Of a stretch of DNA of 52,607 nucleotides, positions 16,240-23,550 are shown piece after piece; within the stretch, counting starts at the first letter, position 1, and each line of letters starts with the position of its first letter. The translations under genes were made by a program, and so were the position numbers. The stretch is from Lachnospiraceae bacterium NK4A179 (lineage in GTDB: Bacteria > Bacillota > Clostridia > Lachnospirales > Lachnospiraceae). The notes below the pieces were generated by a model. The model did not search any database. It was not told where the DNA came from and worked only from the letters and a program-made list of their open reading frames with translations. The stretch lies in assembly GCA_000421045.1 (NCBI GenBank), contig ATWC01000020.1, positions 1 to 52,607 on the forward strand, given 5' to 3'.

Positions 16240-17580
16240 ATGACAAACGAAAAAAACGTAGGCGCTGATTCAAGAAATTATACAACTCAGATGGATGCAG
16301 CCAGAAAAGGAATCGTAACACCTGAGATACAGCTTGTATCAGAAAAAGAGAAGATGGATGTTGATAAGCTTATGAAGCTTGTGGCTGAGGGGAAGGTTGC
16401 TATTCCGGCAAATAAACACCACAAATCCCTGAATGCAGAGGGCGTTGGCAGCATGCTTCGTACCAAAATAAATGTAAATCTTGGGGTATCAAAGGACTGC
16501 AAGGACTATGATGTAGAAATGCAGAAAGTTATGAGTGCAGTAAACCTTGGGGCGGAAGCTATCATGGATCTTTCAAGTCATGGAGATACTCAACCATTTA
16601 GAAAGAAGCTTACATCGGACTGTCCTGCCATGATTGGAACAGTTCCGGTATATGATAGTGTTATTCATTATCAAAGAGATCTTGCAACTCTGACTGCAAA
16701 AGATTTTGTAGATGTAGTTCGACTTCATGCTGAAGATGGCGTGGATTTTGTAACTCTGCACTGTGGAATCACAAGAAAGACTATAGAGCAGATAAAGAAG
16801 CATAAGCGAAAAATGAATATAGTAAGCCGTGGAGGAAGTCTTGTTTTTGCCTGGATGAGTATGACAGGTGAAGAAAATCCTTTCTATGAATACTATGATG
16901 AGATCCTTGAGATTTGTGAAGAACATGATGTAACTATTTCGCTTGGGGATGCATGCAGACCGGGTTGTCTTGCAGATGCAACGGATGTATGTCAGATAGA
17001 AGAACTGGTAAGACTGGGAGAACTTACGAAGCGTGCCTGGGATCATAATGTACAGGTTATGGTTGAGGGGCCCGGACATGTGCCGCTTAATCAGGTTGCA
17101 GCTAATATGCAGATTCAGAATACTATCTGTATGGGAGCGCCGTTCTATGTTCTCGGACCTATTGTAACCGATATAGCACCGGGATATGATCATATCACTT
17201 CAGCTATCGGTGGAGCGGTAGCAGCGATGAGTGGTGCAGCATTTCTGTGCTATGTAACTCCTGCAGAGCATTTGGCACTTCCAAATGTAGATGATGTTAA
17301 GCAGGGTATCATCGCTTCAAAGATTGCAGCTCATGCGGCAGATATAGCAAAGGGTATTCCCGGAGCAAGGGATATAGATGACAAAATGGCAGATGCCAGA
17401 CGGGTACTTGATTGGGATGCACAGTTTGCATGTGCTCTGGATCCGGAGACAGCAAAGGCTATACGAGACAGCAGACTTCCGGAAGATGATCACAGTGAGG
17501 CCTGCAGTATGTGCGGAAAATTCTGTGCAGTAAGAAGTATGAATAAGGCACTTGCAGGAGAGTATATAGATATTCTGTAA
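16240..17580 (+). CDS. thiC: Phosphomethylpyrimidine synthase ThiC
   Basis: 446 residues, the short bacterial form that lacks the extra N-terminal domain of enteric ThiC. It is a radical-SAM enzyme that turns aminoimidazole ribotide into HMP phosphate for thiamine synthesis. Visible: [52 protein letters not shown], and the C-terminal iron-sulfur motif CSMCGKFC (CxxCx4C-type). Ribosome site AGGAGG lies upstream. It is under TPP control and ends at a strong terminator. No other thi gene is in the window. Confidence 0.97.
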   Translation: MTNEKNVGADSRNYTTQMDAARKGIVTPEIQLVSEKEKMDVDKLMKLVAEGKVAIPANKHHKSLNAEGVGSMLRTKINVNLGVSKDCKDYDVEMQKVMSAVNLGAEAIMDLSSHGDTQPFRKKLTSDCPAMIGTVPVYDSVIHYQRDLATLTAKDFVDVVRLHAEDGVDFVTLHCGITRKTIEQIKKHKRKMNIVSRGGSLVFAWMSMTGEENPFYEYYDEILEICEEHDVTISLGDACRPGCLADATDVCQIEELVRLGELTKRAWDHNVQVMVEGPGHVPLNQVAANMQIQNTICMGAPFYVLGPIVTDIAPGYDHITSAIGGAVAAMSGAAFLCYVTPAEHLALPNVDDVKQGIIASKIAAHAADIAKGIPGARDIDDKMADARRVLDWDAQFACALDPETAKAIRDSRLPEDDHSEACSMCGKFCAVRSMNKALAGEYIDIL

Positions 17581-17685
17581 AGACGGAAAGCTTCGCGATC
17601 GTCTTGTTCATTTTATATTTAAGCCGGATCTTATCGAAGAGAACTCCACGATGGAGGAAATTACAATGCTCTATAATATGTGACG

Positions 17686-17718
17686 AAAAGAAGAATCGGG
17701 AAACCGGTTCTTCTTTTT
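17686..17718 (+). terminator. Terminator after thiC
   Basis: 13-bp stem AAAGAAGAATCGG / CCGGTTCTTCTTT with a GAAA tetraloop and a T-rich end. Between thiC and this stem (17581-17685) I see only a 24-codon fragment (FKPDLIEENSTMEEITMLYNM region) that resembles a gene end. Confidence 0.85.
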
Positions 17719-17720
17719 GT

Positions 17721-17850
17721 TGAGGGCTTTCCTCTGATCAAAGAATATGGCGTTACTCACACTACCATCGTGAAGATTACGGATGCGGCGGGAATAGCAA
17801 AAGATGAGTTTAATGCGAGCACGTATGATAGAATAATAGATGCTTGGTAA
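17721..17850 (+). pseudogene. C-terminal remnant of an unrecognised gene
   Basis: About 43 codons reading EGFPLIKEYGVTHTTIVKI, TDAAGIAKDEFNASTYDRII, DAW, stop at 17848-17850. There is no start or ribosome site, and the terminator of thiC runs directly into it. It looks like the 3' end of a real protein, but I do not recognise the family. Confidence 0.35.
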
Positions 17851-17889
17851 AGAGGCAATTTGAAACTCATTGAAAGAGAGGTTACCGGA

Positions 17890-19020
17890 ATGGAAAAAAG
17901 ACGATTTGAAAAACTTGGGATTGATGTATCATTGCTCGGCTTTGGCTGCATGCGTTTTCCGACAGGTCCTGACGGCAAGATCGAACGCGTCGAGGCGCAA
18001 AAGATGCTGGATACTGCCATTGCTGCCGGTGTCAATTATATCGACACGGCTTATCCTTATCATGACGGGGAAAGCGAACTCTTTGTCGGAGAAGCATTGA
18101 AGAAATATCCGCGGGACTCCTACTATCTGGCAACCAAACTGCCGGTATGGTTGGTAAACACCGTTGAAGATGTGGACAAATACTTTAATGAGCAGCTGGA
18201 AAAATTACAGACTGATCATTTTGATTTTTATCTGATGCATGCCTTAAACCGTGGCAGCTGGGAAAAGCAGCGCGATCTGGGTACCGTAAAACGACTGGAA
18301 GAACTGAAAGCAGAGGGCAAGATCCGTTTCCTTGGATTCTCTTTCCATGATTCCTATGATGCTTTTGAAGAGATTATCAACTATCGCGACTGGGATTTCT
18401 GCCAGATTCAGTTTAATTATATGGATATCGATGAACAGGCCGGTATGAAGGGTTACAAACTGGCTGAAAAACTCGGCATCCCTCTGACCATCATGGAGCC
18501 GATCAAGGGCGGCTCTCTTTCCAAATTCTCCAAGGATATCATGGATGTATTTGAAGGGGTTCGTCCGGGCAAGAGCGCATCTTCTTTCGCACTGCGCTAT
18601 GTCGCTACCTTGCCCAATATCCTGACTGTCTTAAGTGGTATGTCCAAAATGGAGCAGGTAGAGGATAATCTCGATACCTTTACTAATTTTGTTCCAATGA
18701 ACGAGCAGGAATATGCTGCCATCGATAAGATCAAGGAGATCATGAGCAGTCGTATCCAAAACGGCTGTACCGGTTGCCGTTACTGTATGCCTTGTCCGTT
18801 TGGCGTTGACATCCCGGGAAACTTCCGTGCCTGGAACCAGTACCATATGTATCAGGATTTCGGCGTAGCAAGATGGAACTGGGATGAAATGGGCAAGAAT
18901 AATTCACGTGCCAATAACTGTAGGGAATGCGGCAAGTGCGAGCAAGCCTGCCCGCAGCATCTGAGCATCCGGGAGGATCTGAAGAAAGTCACTGCCGATC
19001 TCGAAAAAGCTGCTCAATAA
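17890..19020 (+). CDS. Aldo/keto reductase with C-terminal 4Fe-4S ferredoxin module
   Basis: 376 residues from the ATG at 17890 (MEKRRFEKLG), preceded by GAGAGG. Residues 1-280 form the aldo/keto reductase barrel: LLGFGCMRFPTGPDG, NYIDTAYPYHDGESE (Asp/Tyr of the tetrad), LATKLP, and FDFYLMHAL. The last 90 residues carry two clusters, CTGCRYCMPCPFGVDIP and CRECGKCEQACPQHL. Such fused proteins reduce carbonyl or sugar substrates, probably with ferredoxin as partner. A paralogue lies at 28256-29470. No operon partner is seen. Confidence 0.92.
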   Translation: MEKRRFEKLGIDVSLLGFGCMRFPTGPDGKIERVEAQKMLDTAIAAGVNYIDTAYPYHDGESELFVGEALKKYPRDSYYLATKLPVWLVNTVEDVDKYFNEQLEKLQTDHFDFYLMHALNRGSWEKQRDLGTVKRLEELKAEGKIRFLGFSFHDSYDAFEEIINYRDWDFCQIQFNYMDIDEQAGMKGYKLAEKLGIPLTIMEPIKGGSLSKFSKDIMDVFEGVRPGKSASSFALRYVATLPNILTVLSGMSKMEQVEDNLDTFTNFVPMNEQEYAAIDKIKEIMSSRIQNGCTGCRYCMPCPFGVDIPGNFRAWNQYHMYQDFGVARWNWDEMGKNNSRANNCRECGKCEQACPQHLSIREDLKKVTADLEKAAQ

Positions 19021-19045
19021 ATGAACATTTGAGGAGGGGATACAT

Positions 19046-19258
19046 GTATCTGACATGGGAGCTATGTTTGACCGCTGCTATGCGATACGGACACTGGATC
19101 TATCATCCTTTGATACATCCAAGGTTACAACATCTGAGTTCATGATCTTTACGCTGAGAGATATTGAAACAATCTATGTATCTGAAGATAAGTGGACCCT
19201 GACAGATAAAGGAAATTTTATAGAAGATATATACAAAAAATATATAGAATATAAATGA
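19046..19258 (+). pseudogene. BspA-like (DUF285) surface protein remnant
   Basis: Reads DMGAMFDRCYAIRTLDLSSF, DTSKVTTSEFMIF, ETIYVSEDKWTL, then a charged tail and stop. This is about one and a half repeats of the BspA/DUF285 leucine-rich family, which occurs as long tandem arrays in secreted clostridial proteins. No signal peptide, no start matching a full protein, and no cell-wall anchor is present. The rest of the gene is gone. Confidence 0.75.
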
Positions 19259-19515
19259 GCCTTTTTTGTATGAAGATCATAGACAGAGAAGCAAACGAGT
19301 GTTATCATTTCTCGTTAGCTGCGACTAACCACGCGTAATGCTTTTAATGACATTAAGGCTGTCAAAGTGTGATGACATCGGTGCTGATAATCCTATGGCC
19401 AAAAATATTTATATGTGCTTCGTTTTCCTGTCAATAGATCCGATTGAAATAATAGCCGAATGCTGTAATAATCGAAAGCTGAAACACTGAAATACACATA
19501 GAGGAGTGAATTAAT
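19259..19515 (+). other. Gap before the metal transporter, possible 50-codon frame
   Basis: I see no promoter or manganese (yybP-ykoY) riboswitch that I would defend. One 50-codon frame exists (19338-19490, MLLMTLRLSKCDDIGADNP...), with coding-like composition in its middle but no ribosome site. It is more likely a gene remnant than a small protein. A GAGGAG site at 19501-19506 serves the next gene. Confidence 0.3.
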
Positions 19516-20898
19516 ATGGGACTGATCGAATTGCTTCTGTTAGCAGTCGGACTTGCTATGGATGCTTTTGCTGTGTCAATCTGTAAGGGTTTGGCGGCAG
19601 GTAAAGCAACAAAGAAGGAATTTCTGCTATGCGGTATCTGGTTCGGATCTTTCCAGGGAATTATGCCTTTTATAGGTTATCTTGTCGGATCAAGATTTGA
19701 GAAGCTTATTACCATGGTGGCTCCATGGGTGGCTTTTGGACTGCTATCTCTGATCGGCGGGAATATGATCAAAGAATCTCTTTCTCCGGATGAAGAAACT
19801 TCGCCGGGATTTGATGTTAAGACTATGTTTATGATGGCGGTCGCTACCAGCATTGATGCTCTGGCGATCGGAATAACATTCGTTGCCGTTCCTGTTGAAG
19901 TCTTTAATACAAGTCGGTTTTTAAATGTGCTCTTTGCAGTAGCAGTGATCGGCGTTATCACGTTTATCACATCAATGATCGGAGTAAAGATCGGAAGTGT
20001 TTTCGGTGACCGCTACAAATCCGGAGCTGAGATCATGGGCGGAACAATACTTCTGTTTATAGGTTTCAGGGCTCTTATAACGCATCTCGACAGCTCACAT
20101 AGCCTTTCAGATAATGAGACGATCTTCGGAATGCTTATTCCACTGTTGGGAACACTTCTTGGTTCAGCAGTTATATATGCAAAGATACATCACCTTTCCG
20201 ATAAAATGAGAACGGTCCTGACAGGATGCAGTTCGGGAATAATGCTTTCGATCGCTGTATGGGGAATGATAGAACCGTCCATCGACGGATTGAATCAGGA
20301 AAATAGAAACGGGATAGTTCCTGTGACGATATGCTTCTGTCTGGGTGTTGTTATACAGATCATGCTGGATAAGCTCATTCCGCATACGCATGTTTTTACA
20401 GATCTGACCGAAGGCCCAAAGAGTAAACTGAAATTGGAGATAAGGATAATACTGAAGGAAATAATACATCATATTCCGGAAGGCATAGCTCTTGGTGCGA
20501 TCTATGCGTCGCATTTCATGAAGACCGAGTGGATATCTTCATCTGTTGCTCTGGTTTTGGCTATAGCGATCGCACTTCAGAATATTCCGGAGGCTATGTT
20601 TGCATCGATGCCTCTGAAAGATGTGGTATCAAAGACAGGAAAGGCTTTCCTTATGGGATCGGTATCCGGAGCTCCGATACCGCTTCTCGGAATAGTTACA
20701 GTTGTGCTGGTTGTTTTATTCCCCGGTGTACTTCCGTATGTTATGGCAGTAGCCGGCGGAGCATTGATATATACAACAATAGAGGAAATACCTCAGATCG
20801 CTTTAAAGAAAGATAATGACAAGGGAGCACTTGCTTTTGTCGCAGGCTTTGCACTTGTCATGCTGATGATACATATGACCCCTTGGGGACGGGGTTAA
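19516..20898 (+). CDS. MntP-ZIP fusion metal transporter
   Basis: 460 residues in one uninterrupted frame. Residues 1-192 are a complete MntP/DUF204 manganese exporter: VGLAMDAFAVSICKGLAAG (Asp16), FGSFQGIMPFIGYLVG, and the second repeat MAVATSIDALAIGITF (Asp114). Residues about 202-455 are a complete ZIP-family transporter: eight hydrophobic segments, IIHHIPEGIALG (metal site, 316-327), and ALQNIPEAMFASMPL (353-367). The second site has EA in place of the usual EG. The last residues, HMTPWGRG, come from a REP element that supplies the stop codon. Two opposite-direction metal transporters in one chain are unusual. Confidence 0.85.
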   Translation: MGLIELLLLAVGLAMDAFAVSICKGLAAGKATKKEFLLCGIWFGSFQGIMPFIGYLVGSRFEKLITMVAPWVAFGLLSLIGGNMIKESLSPDEETSPGFDVKTMFMMAVATSIDALAIGITFVAVPVEVFNTSRFLNVLFAVAVIGVITFITSMIGVKIGSVFGDRYKSGAEIMGGTILLFIGFRALITHLDSSHSLSDNETIFGMLIPLLGTLLGSAVIYAKIHHLSDKMRTVLTGCSSGIMLSIAVWGMIEPSIDGLNQENRNGIVPVTICFCLGVVIQIMLDKLIPHTHVFTDLTEGPKSKLKLEIRIILKEIIHHIPEGIALGAIYASHFMKTEWISSSVALVLAIAIALQNIPEAMFASMPLKDVVSKTGKAFLMGSVSGAPIPLLGIVTVVLVVLFPGVLPYVMAVAGGALIYTTIEEIPQIALKKDNDKGALAFVAGFALVMLMIHMTPWGRG

Positions 20899-20905
20899 GG
20901 GTTCA
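20876..20905. repeat. REP element fused to the transporter 3' end
   Basis: Single complete unit from TGACCCC at 20876 through the core GGGGACGGGG to GGGTTCA at 20905. Its TTAAGG supplies the TAA stop of the MntP-ZIP gene, so the last six codons of that gene are element sequence. Confidence 0.8.
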
Positions 20906-21068
20906 TTTTTATGTACCTGAACCCAAACAAAACCTCAAAAATCTCTGAATTTATGATATTAAGAAAATAATTAACCAATGCATGGCAAGTTTTGGTAAAA
21001 TATTTTCTGTAAAATATGCGAAAATATATTACGTAACTGTAAATCATTTATCGAAAGGTATGGAGATT

Positions 21069-22049
21069 ATGAGAAGACCTAACGAAAGAAAACCTTTGGT
21101 AACACATATGTATACCGCTGATCCTTCAGCACATGTTTTTGACGGAAAGATCTATATTTATCCTTCACATGATATAGAGCTTGACGTTCCCGATGATGAT
21201 GACGGAGCACAGTACATGATGGAAGACTATCATGTGCTTTCAATGGACAATCTTGATTCTCCCTGTGTAGATAACGGTGTTGCAATCTATTACAAGGATA
21301 TTCCCTGGGTTAGCCAGCAGATGTGGGCTCCCGATGCTATTCATGTTAACGGAAAATATTATCTTATTTTCCCCGCTAAGGATAAGGAGCTGAAGTTCCG
21401 TCTCGGTGTAGCCGAGTCCGACAGCCCTGTGGGACCTTTCAAGCCCCACGAGAATTTCATCGAGGGAAGCTACAGCATCGATCCCGCTGTTCTTGTAGAT
21501 GACGACGGAAGGATCTACTGCTATAACGGAGGACTTTGGGGCGGACAGCTCGAGATGTGGCAGTCAGGAAGCTTTAATCCCGACGAGCCCAGGCCCGAGG
21601 GAGATGTTCCTGCACTCGGCCCCCTTTTCGCAGAATTTAAGCAGGATATGACAGGTTTTATCGCAGCTCCCAAGCATATTCAGATCCTTGACGAGAACGG
21701 TGATCCCATTAAGGCTTGTGACGAAGATCGCAGATATTTCGAGGATCCCTGGGTTCATAAGTTCAATGGAAAATATTATTTCTCATATTCAACCGGAACT
21801 ACCCATTATCTCTGCTATGCCGAGAGTGATAAGCCCGACGGACCTTACACCTACAAGGGAAGAGTAATGGAGCCTGTACTTGGATGGACTACACATCATT
21901 CCATCCTCGAGATAGACGGAGAATGGTATATTTTCTATCATGACTGTGAGCTTTCAAAGGGTATCACCCACGAAAGATGCGTAAAGTACACCAAGCTCAA
22001 TATTGCTGAAGACGGAACCATCGAGACCATTCATCCTTATGATGATTGA
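21069..22049 (+). CDS. GH43-family glycosidase (xylosidase/arabinofuranosidase type)
   Basis: 326 residues, no signal peptide, so intracellular. Five-bladed propeller motifs with the GH43 catalytic set: base Asp18 in TADPSAHVFDGKIYIYPSH, modulator Asp138 in YSIDPAVLVDDDG, and acid Glu225 in RYFEDPWVHKFNGKYYFSYS. It is expected to cleave arabinose- or xylose-containing oligosaccharides taken up from plant cell wall. I start at 21069 because AAAGG is 10 bases upstream; an ATG at 21060 is also possible. It ends at a good terminator, so it is transcribed alone. Confidence 0.9.
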   Translation: MRRPNERKPLVTHMYTADPSAHVFDGKIYIYPSHDIELDVPDDDDGAQYMMEDYHVLSMDNLDSPCVDNGVAIYYKDIPWVSQQMWAPDAIHVNGKYYLIFPAKDKELKFRLGVAESDSPVGPFKPHENFIEGSYSIDPAVLVDDDGRIYCYNGGLWGGQLEMWQSGSFNPDEPRPEGDVPALGPLFAEFKQDMTGFIAAPKHIQILDENGDPIKACDEDRRYFEDPWVHKFNGKYYFSYSTGTTHYLCYAESDKPDGPYTYKGRVMEPVLGWTTHHSILEIDGEWYIFYHDCELSKGITHERCVKYTKLNIAEDGTIETIHPYDD

Positions 22050-22077
22050 TATGTCTTAAGTTAATAAGCATAAACAA

Positions 22078-22113
22078 GGCGGCTTTTTCTGATGAAAGAG
22101 CCGTCTTCTTTTG
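22078..22113 (+). terminator. Terminator after the GH43 gene
   Basis: 12-bp stem GGCGGCTTTTTC / GAAAGAGCCGTC with one mismatch, a 4-nt loop and TTCTTTT. A second inverted repeat (TTTGTAACAG / CTGTTACAAA) follows at once and may reinforce it. Confidence 0.8.
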
Positions 22114-22149
22114 TAACAGCCCCGGCACTGTTACAAAGGGGCTTTAGCG

Positions 22150-22178
22150 TTGAAGTGCAGCCGTTATTTGACTATAAT
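22150..22178 (+). promoter_or_regulatory. Promoter of the binding-protein/kinase/HD-GYP operon
   Basis: TTGAAG (22150-22155), 17-bp spacer, TATAAT (22173-22178), 55 bp before the lipoprotein start. No other promoter is needed for the two genes that follow within 60 bp of each other. Confidence 0.75.
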
Positions 22179-22232
22179 GGAAGCAATACTTTAGGACATC
22201 TGAAAATCTGCTTGTTCAAGGGGGCGTAGAGC

Positions 22233-23522
22233 ATGAAAAAGATGATCTGTATTATTCTAATTATCTGTATGGTCGTATCGCTTACGGCATGCGGTGGCAA
22301 GACATCGGAAACAGCTGATAAAGGCTTCGTTCCGGCACTCGATAAAAATAAAGAGTGCAGTATCACCGTAGTAGGAAGCTATGATAACTTCGAGGCTCTG
22401 GAGGCGGAATTCGACAGATTCGGAGAGTTCTATCCGAATGTTCAGCTCAGCTATATGAAGATCGATGATTATAACAATATACTTGGGACTGTGCTTGAAG
22501 CCGATGACAGTCCCAACATTTTCTTCTCCTATCCATGGATGGTCGGTAACGAGAAATACGATCAGGTATTGGCCCATATGGAGGATCTTTCCGATCCCGC
22601 ACTGAAACTGAATCTGGACTGCATACGTCCCGGACTCCTCAAGCATGATGAGGGCGGCCATGTGATGATGGTGCCTGTTTTCTCCAGAAGCTACGGCATG
22701 CTGGTGAACAATGACCTTTTCGAAAAGGAAGGCTTAAAAGTTCCTGCCACATGGAGTGAACTCGTGACTGTATGTGATGAGCTGCGCAAAAAGGGATATG
22801 CTAATCCTATGATGGGTTACAGCCGTGACACGTCAAGCTGCTTTATGTACACGGTTGCTTATCCGATGTTTGTAGCAACACTTGCCGGTGATCCCGAAGC
22901 CCTCGCGCTTGCAAATGACCTGGATCCTAAGGCAGGAGAATATATGCGTCCCGCATTGGAAACCGTTGAGAAGCTGATACAGAGCGGATGTATCGATCCT
23001 GCGGAGTGTGATAAGATCGAAGACAATTACAACCAGGTGATCCTGCGCTTTTTCGAAGGTGATGTTCCCATGATGATATGCCACGGAGATACCGTATCCG
23101 GTACCAGAAAAAGAGAAAGCCAGTCCGAGGCTTTCACAGCATCACCTTTCAAATATTCATTTACACCTCTTCCGCTGACTGAAGACGGCGGATATTTCAT
23201 TGACAGTCCGTCCATAGAGTTTTCAGTTAACAAAGACTGCAATGATCTGGATATGACCAATGAGTTCATGCGTTTCCTGGTTTCTACAGCCGAGCTGGAT
23301 GAAATGGCTTACGTGAAGCGTCTGATAACACCCACTGTAAGTCTGTCATCCGACCCGGTGTACGCTCCATTTGGTCAGTTATCATCCGAACGCACTTTTT
23401 CACCTGAGGCGCTTGGCATTACGGATCCTCTTACCGTTCAGATCAAGTATGCCTCATTCGGTGTCGGCAGCGGCGAGATGACAGTAGATGAAGCTGTTGC
23501 AATGTACGGAACATTTGAGTAA
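22233..23522 (+). CDS. Extracellular sugar-binding lipoprotein (SBP_bac_1 type), no transporter genes
   Basis: 429 residues. Lipoprotein signal MKKMICIILIICMVVSLTAC with the lipobox LTAC. The mature part is a family-1 solute-binding protein (DRFGEFYPNVQLSYM, LVNNDLFEKEGLKVPATWSEL, and FEGDVPMMICHGD near the centre). Such proteins normally feed an ABC importer, yet no permease or ATPase gene is adjacent. Instead a hybrid kinase follows 28 bp later and an HD-GYP protein after that. I infer a sensory role: ligand-loaded lipoprotein docking on the kinase's extracellular domain. Confidence 0.9.
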   Translation: MKKMICIILIICMVVSLTACGGKTSETADKGFVPALDKNKECSITVVGSYDNFEALEAEFDRFGEFYPNVQLSYMKIDDYNNILGTVLEADDSPNIFFSYPWMVGNEKYDQVLAHMEDLSDPALKLNLDCIRPGLLKHDEGGHVMMVPVFSRSYGMLVNNDLFEKEGLKVPATWSELVTVCDELRKKGYANPMMGYSRDTSSCFMYTVAYPMFVATLAGDPEALALANDLDPKAGEYMRPALETVEKLIQSGCIDPAECDKIEDNYNQVILRFFEGDVPMMICHGDTVSGTRKRESQSEAFTASPFKYSFTPLPLTEDGGYFIDSPSIEFSVNKDCNDLDMTNEFMRFLVSTAELDEMAYVKRLITPTVSLSSDPVYAPFGQLSSERTFSPEALGITDPLTVQIKYASFGVGSGEMTVDEAVAMYGTFE

Positions 23523-23550
23523 GAGATGAGGATTCATCCGGAGGGGTTAC

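Noticed and set aside
16573-17193. Long minus-strand frame of 206 codons inside thiC
   Set aside because: It is antisense to the conserved ThiC core; its low-complexity Cys/Tyr/Ile-rich translation is typical of a shadow frame.
19259-19515. Manganese (yybP-ykoY) riboswitch upstream of the MntP-ZIP gene
   Set aside because: The expected GGGGAGTA and CTGAAC-type conserved segments are not present in this gap.
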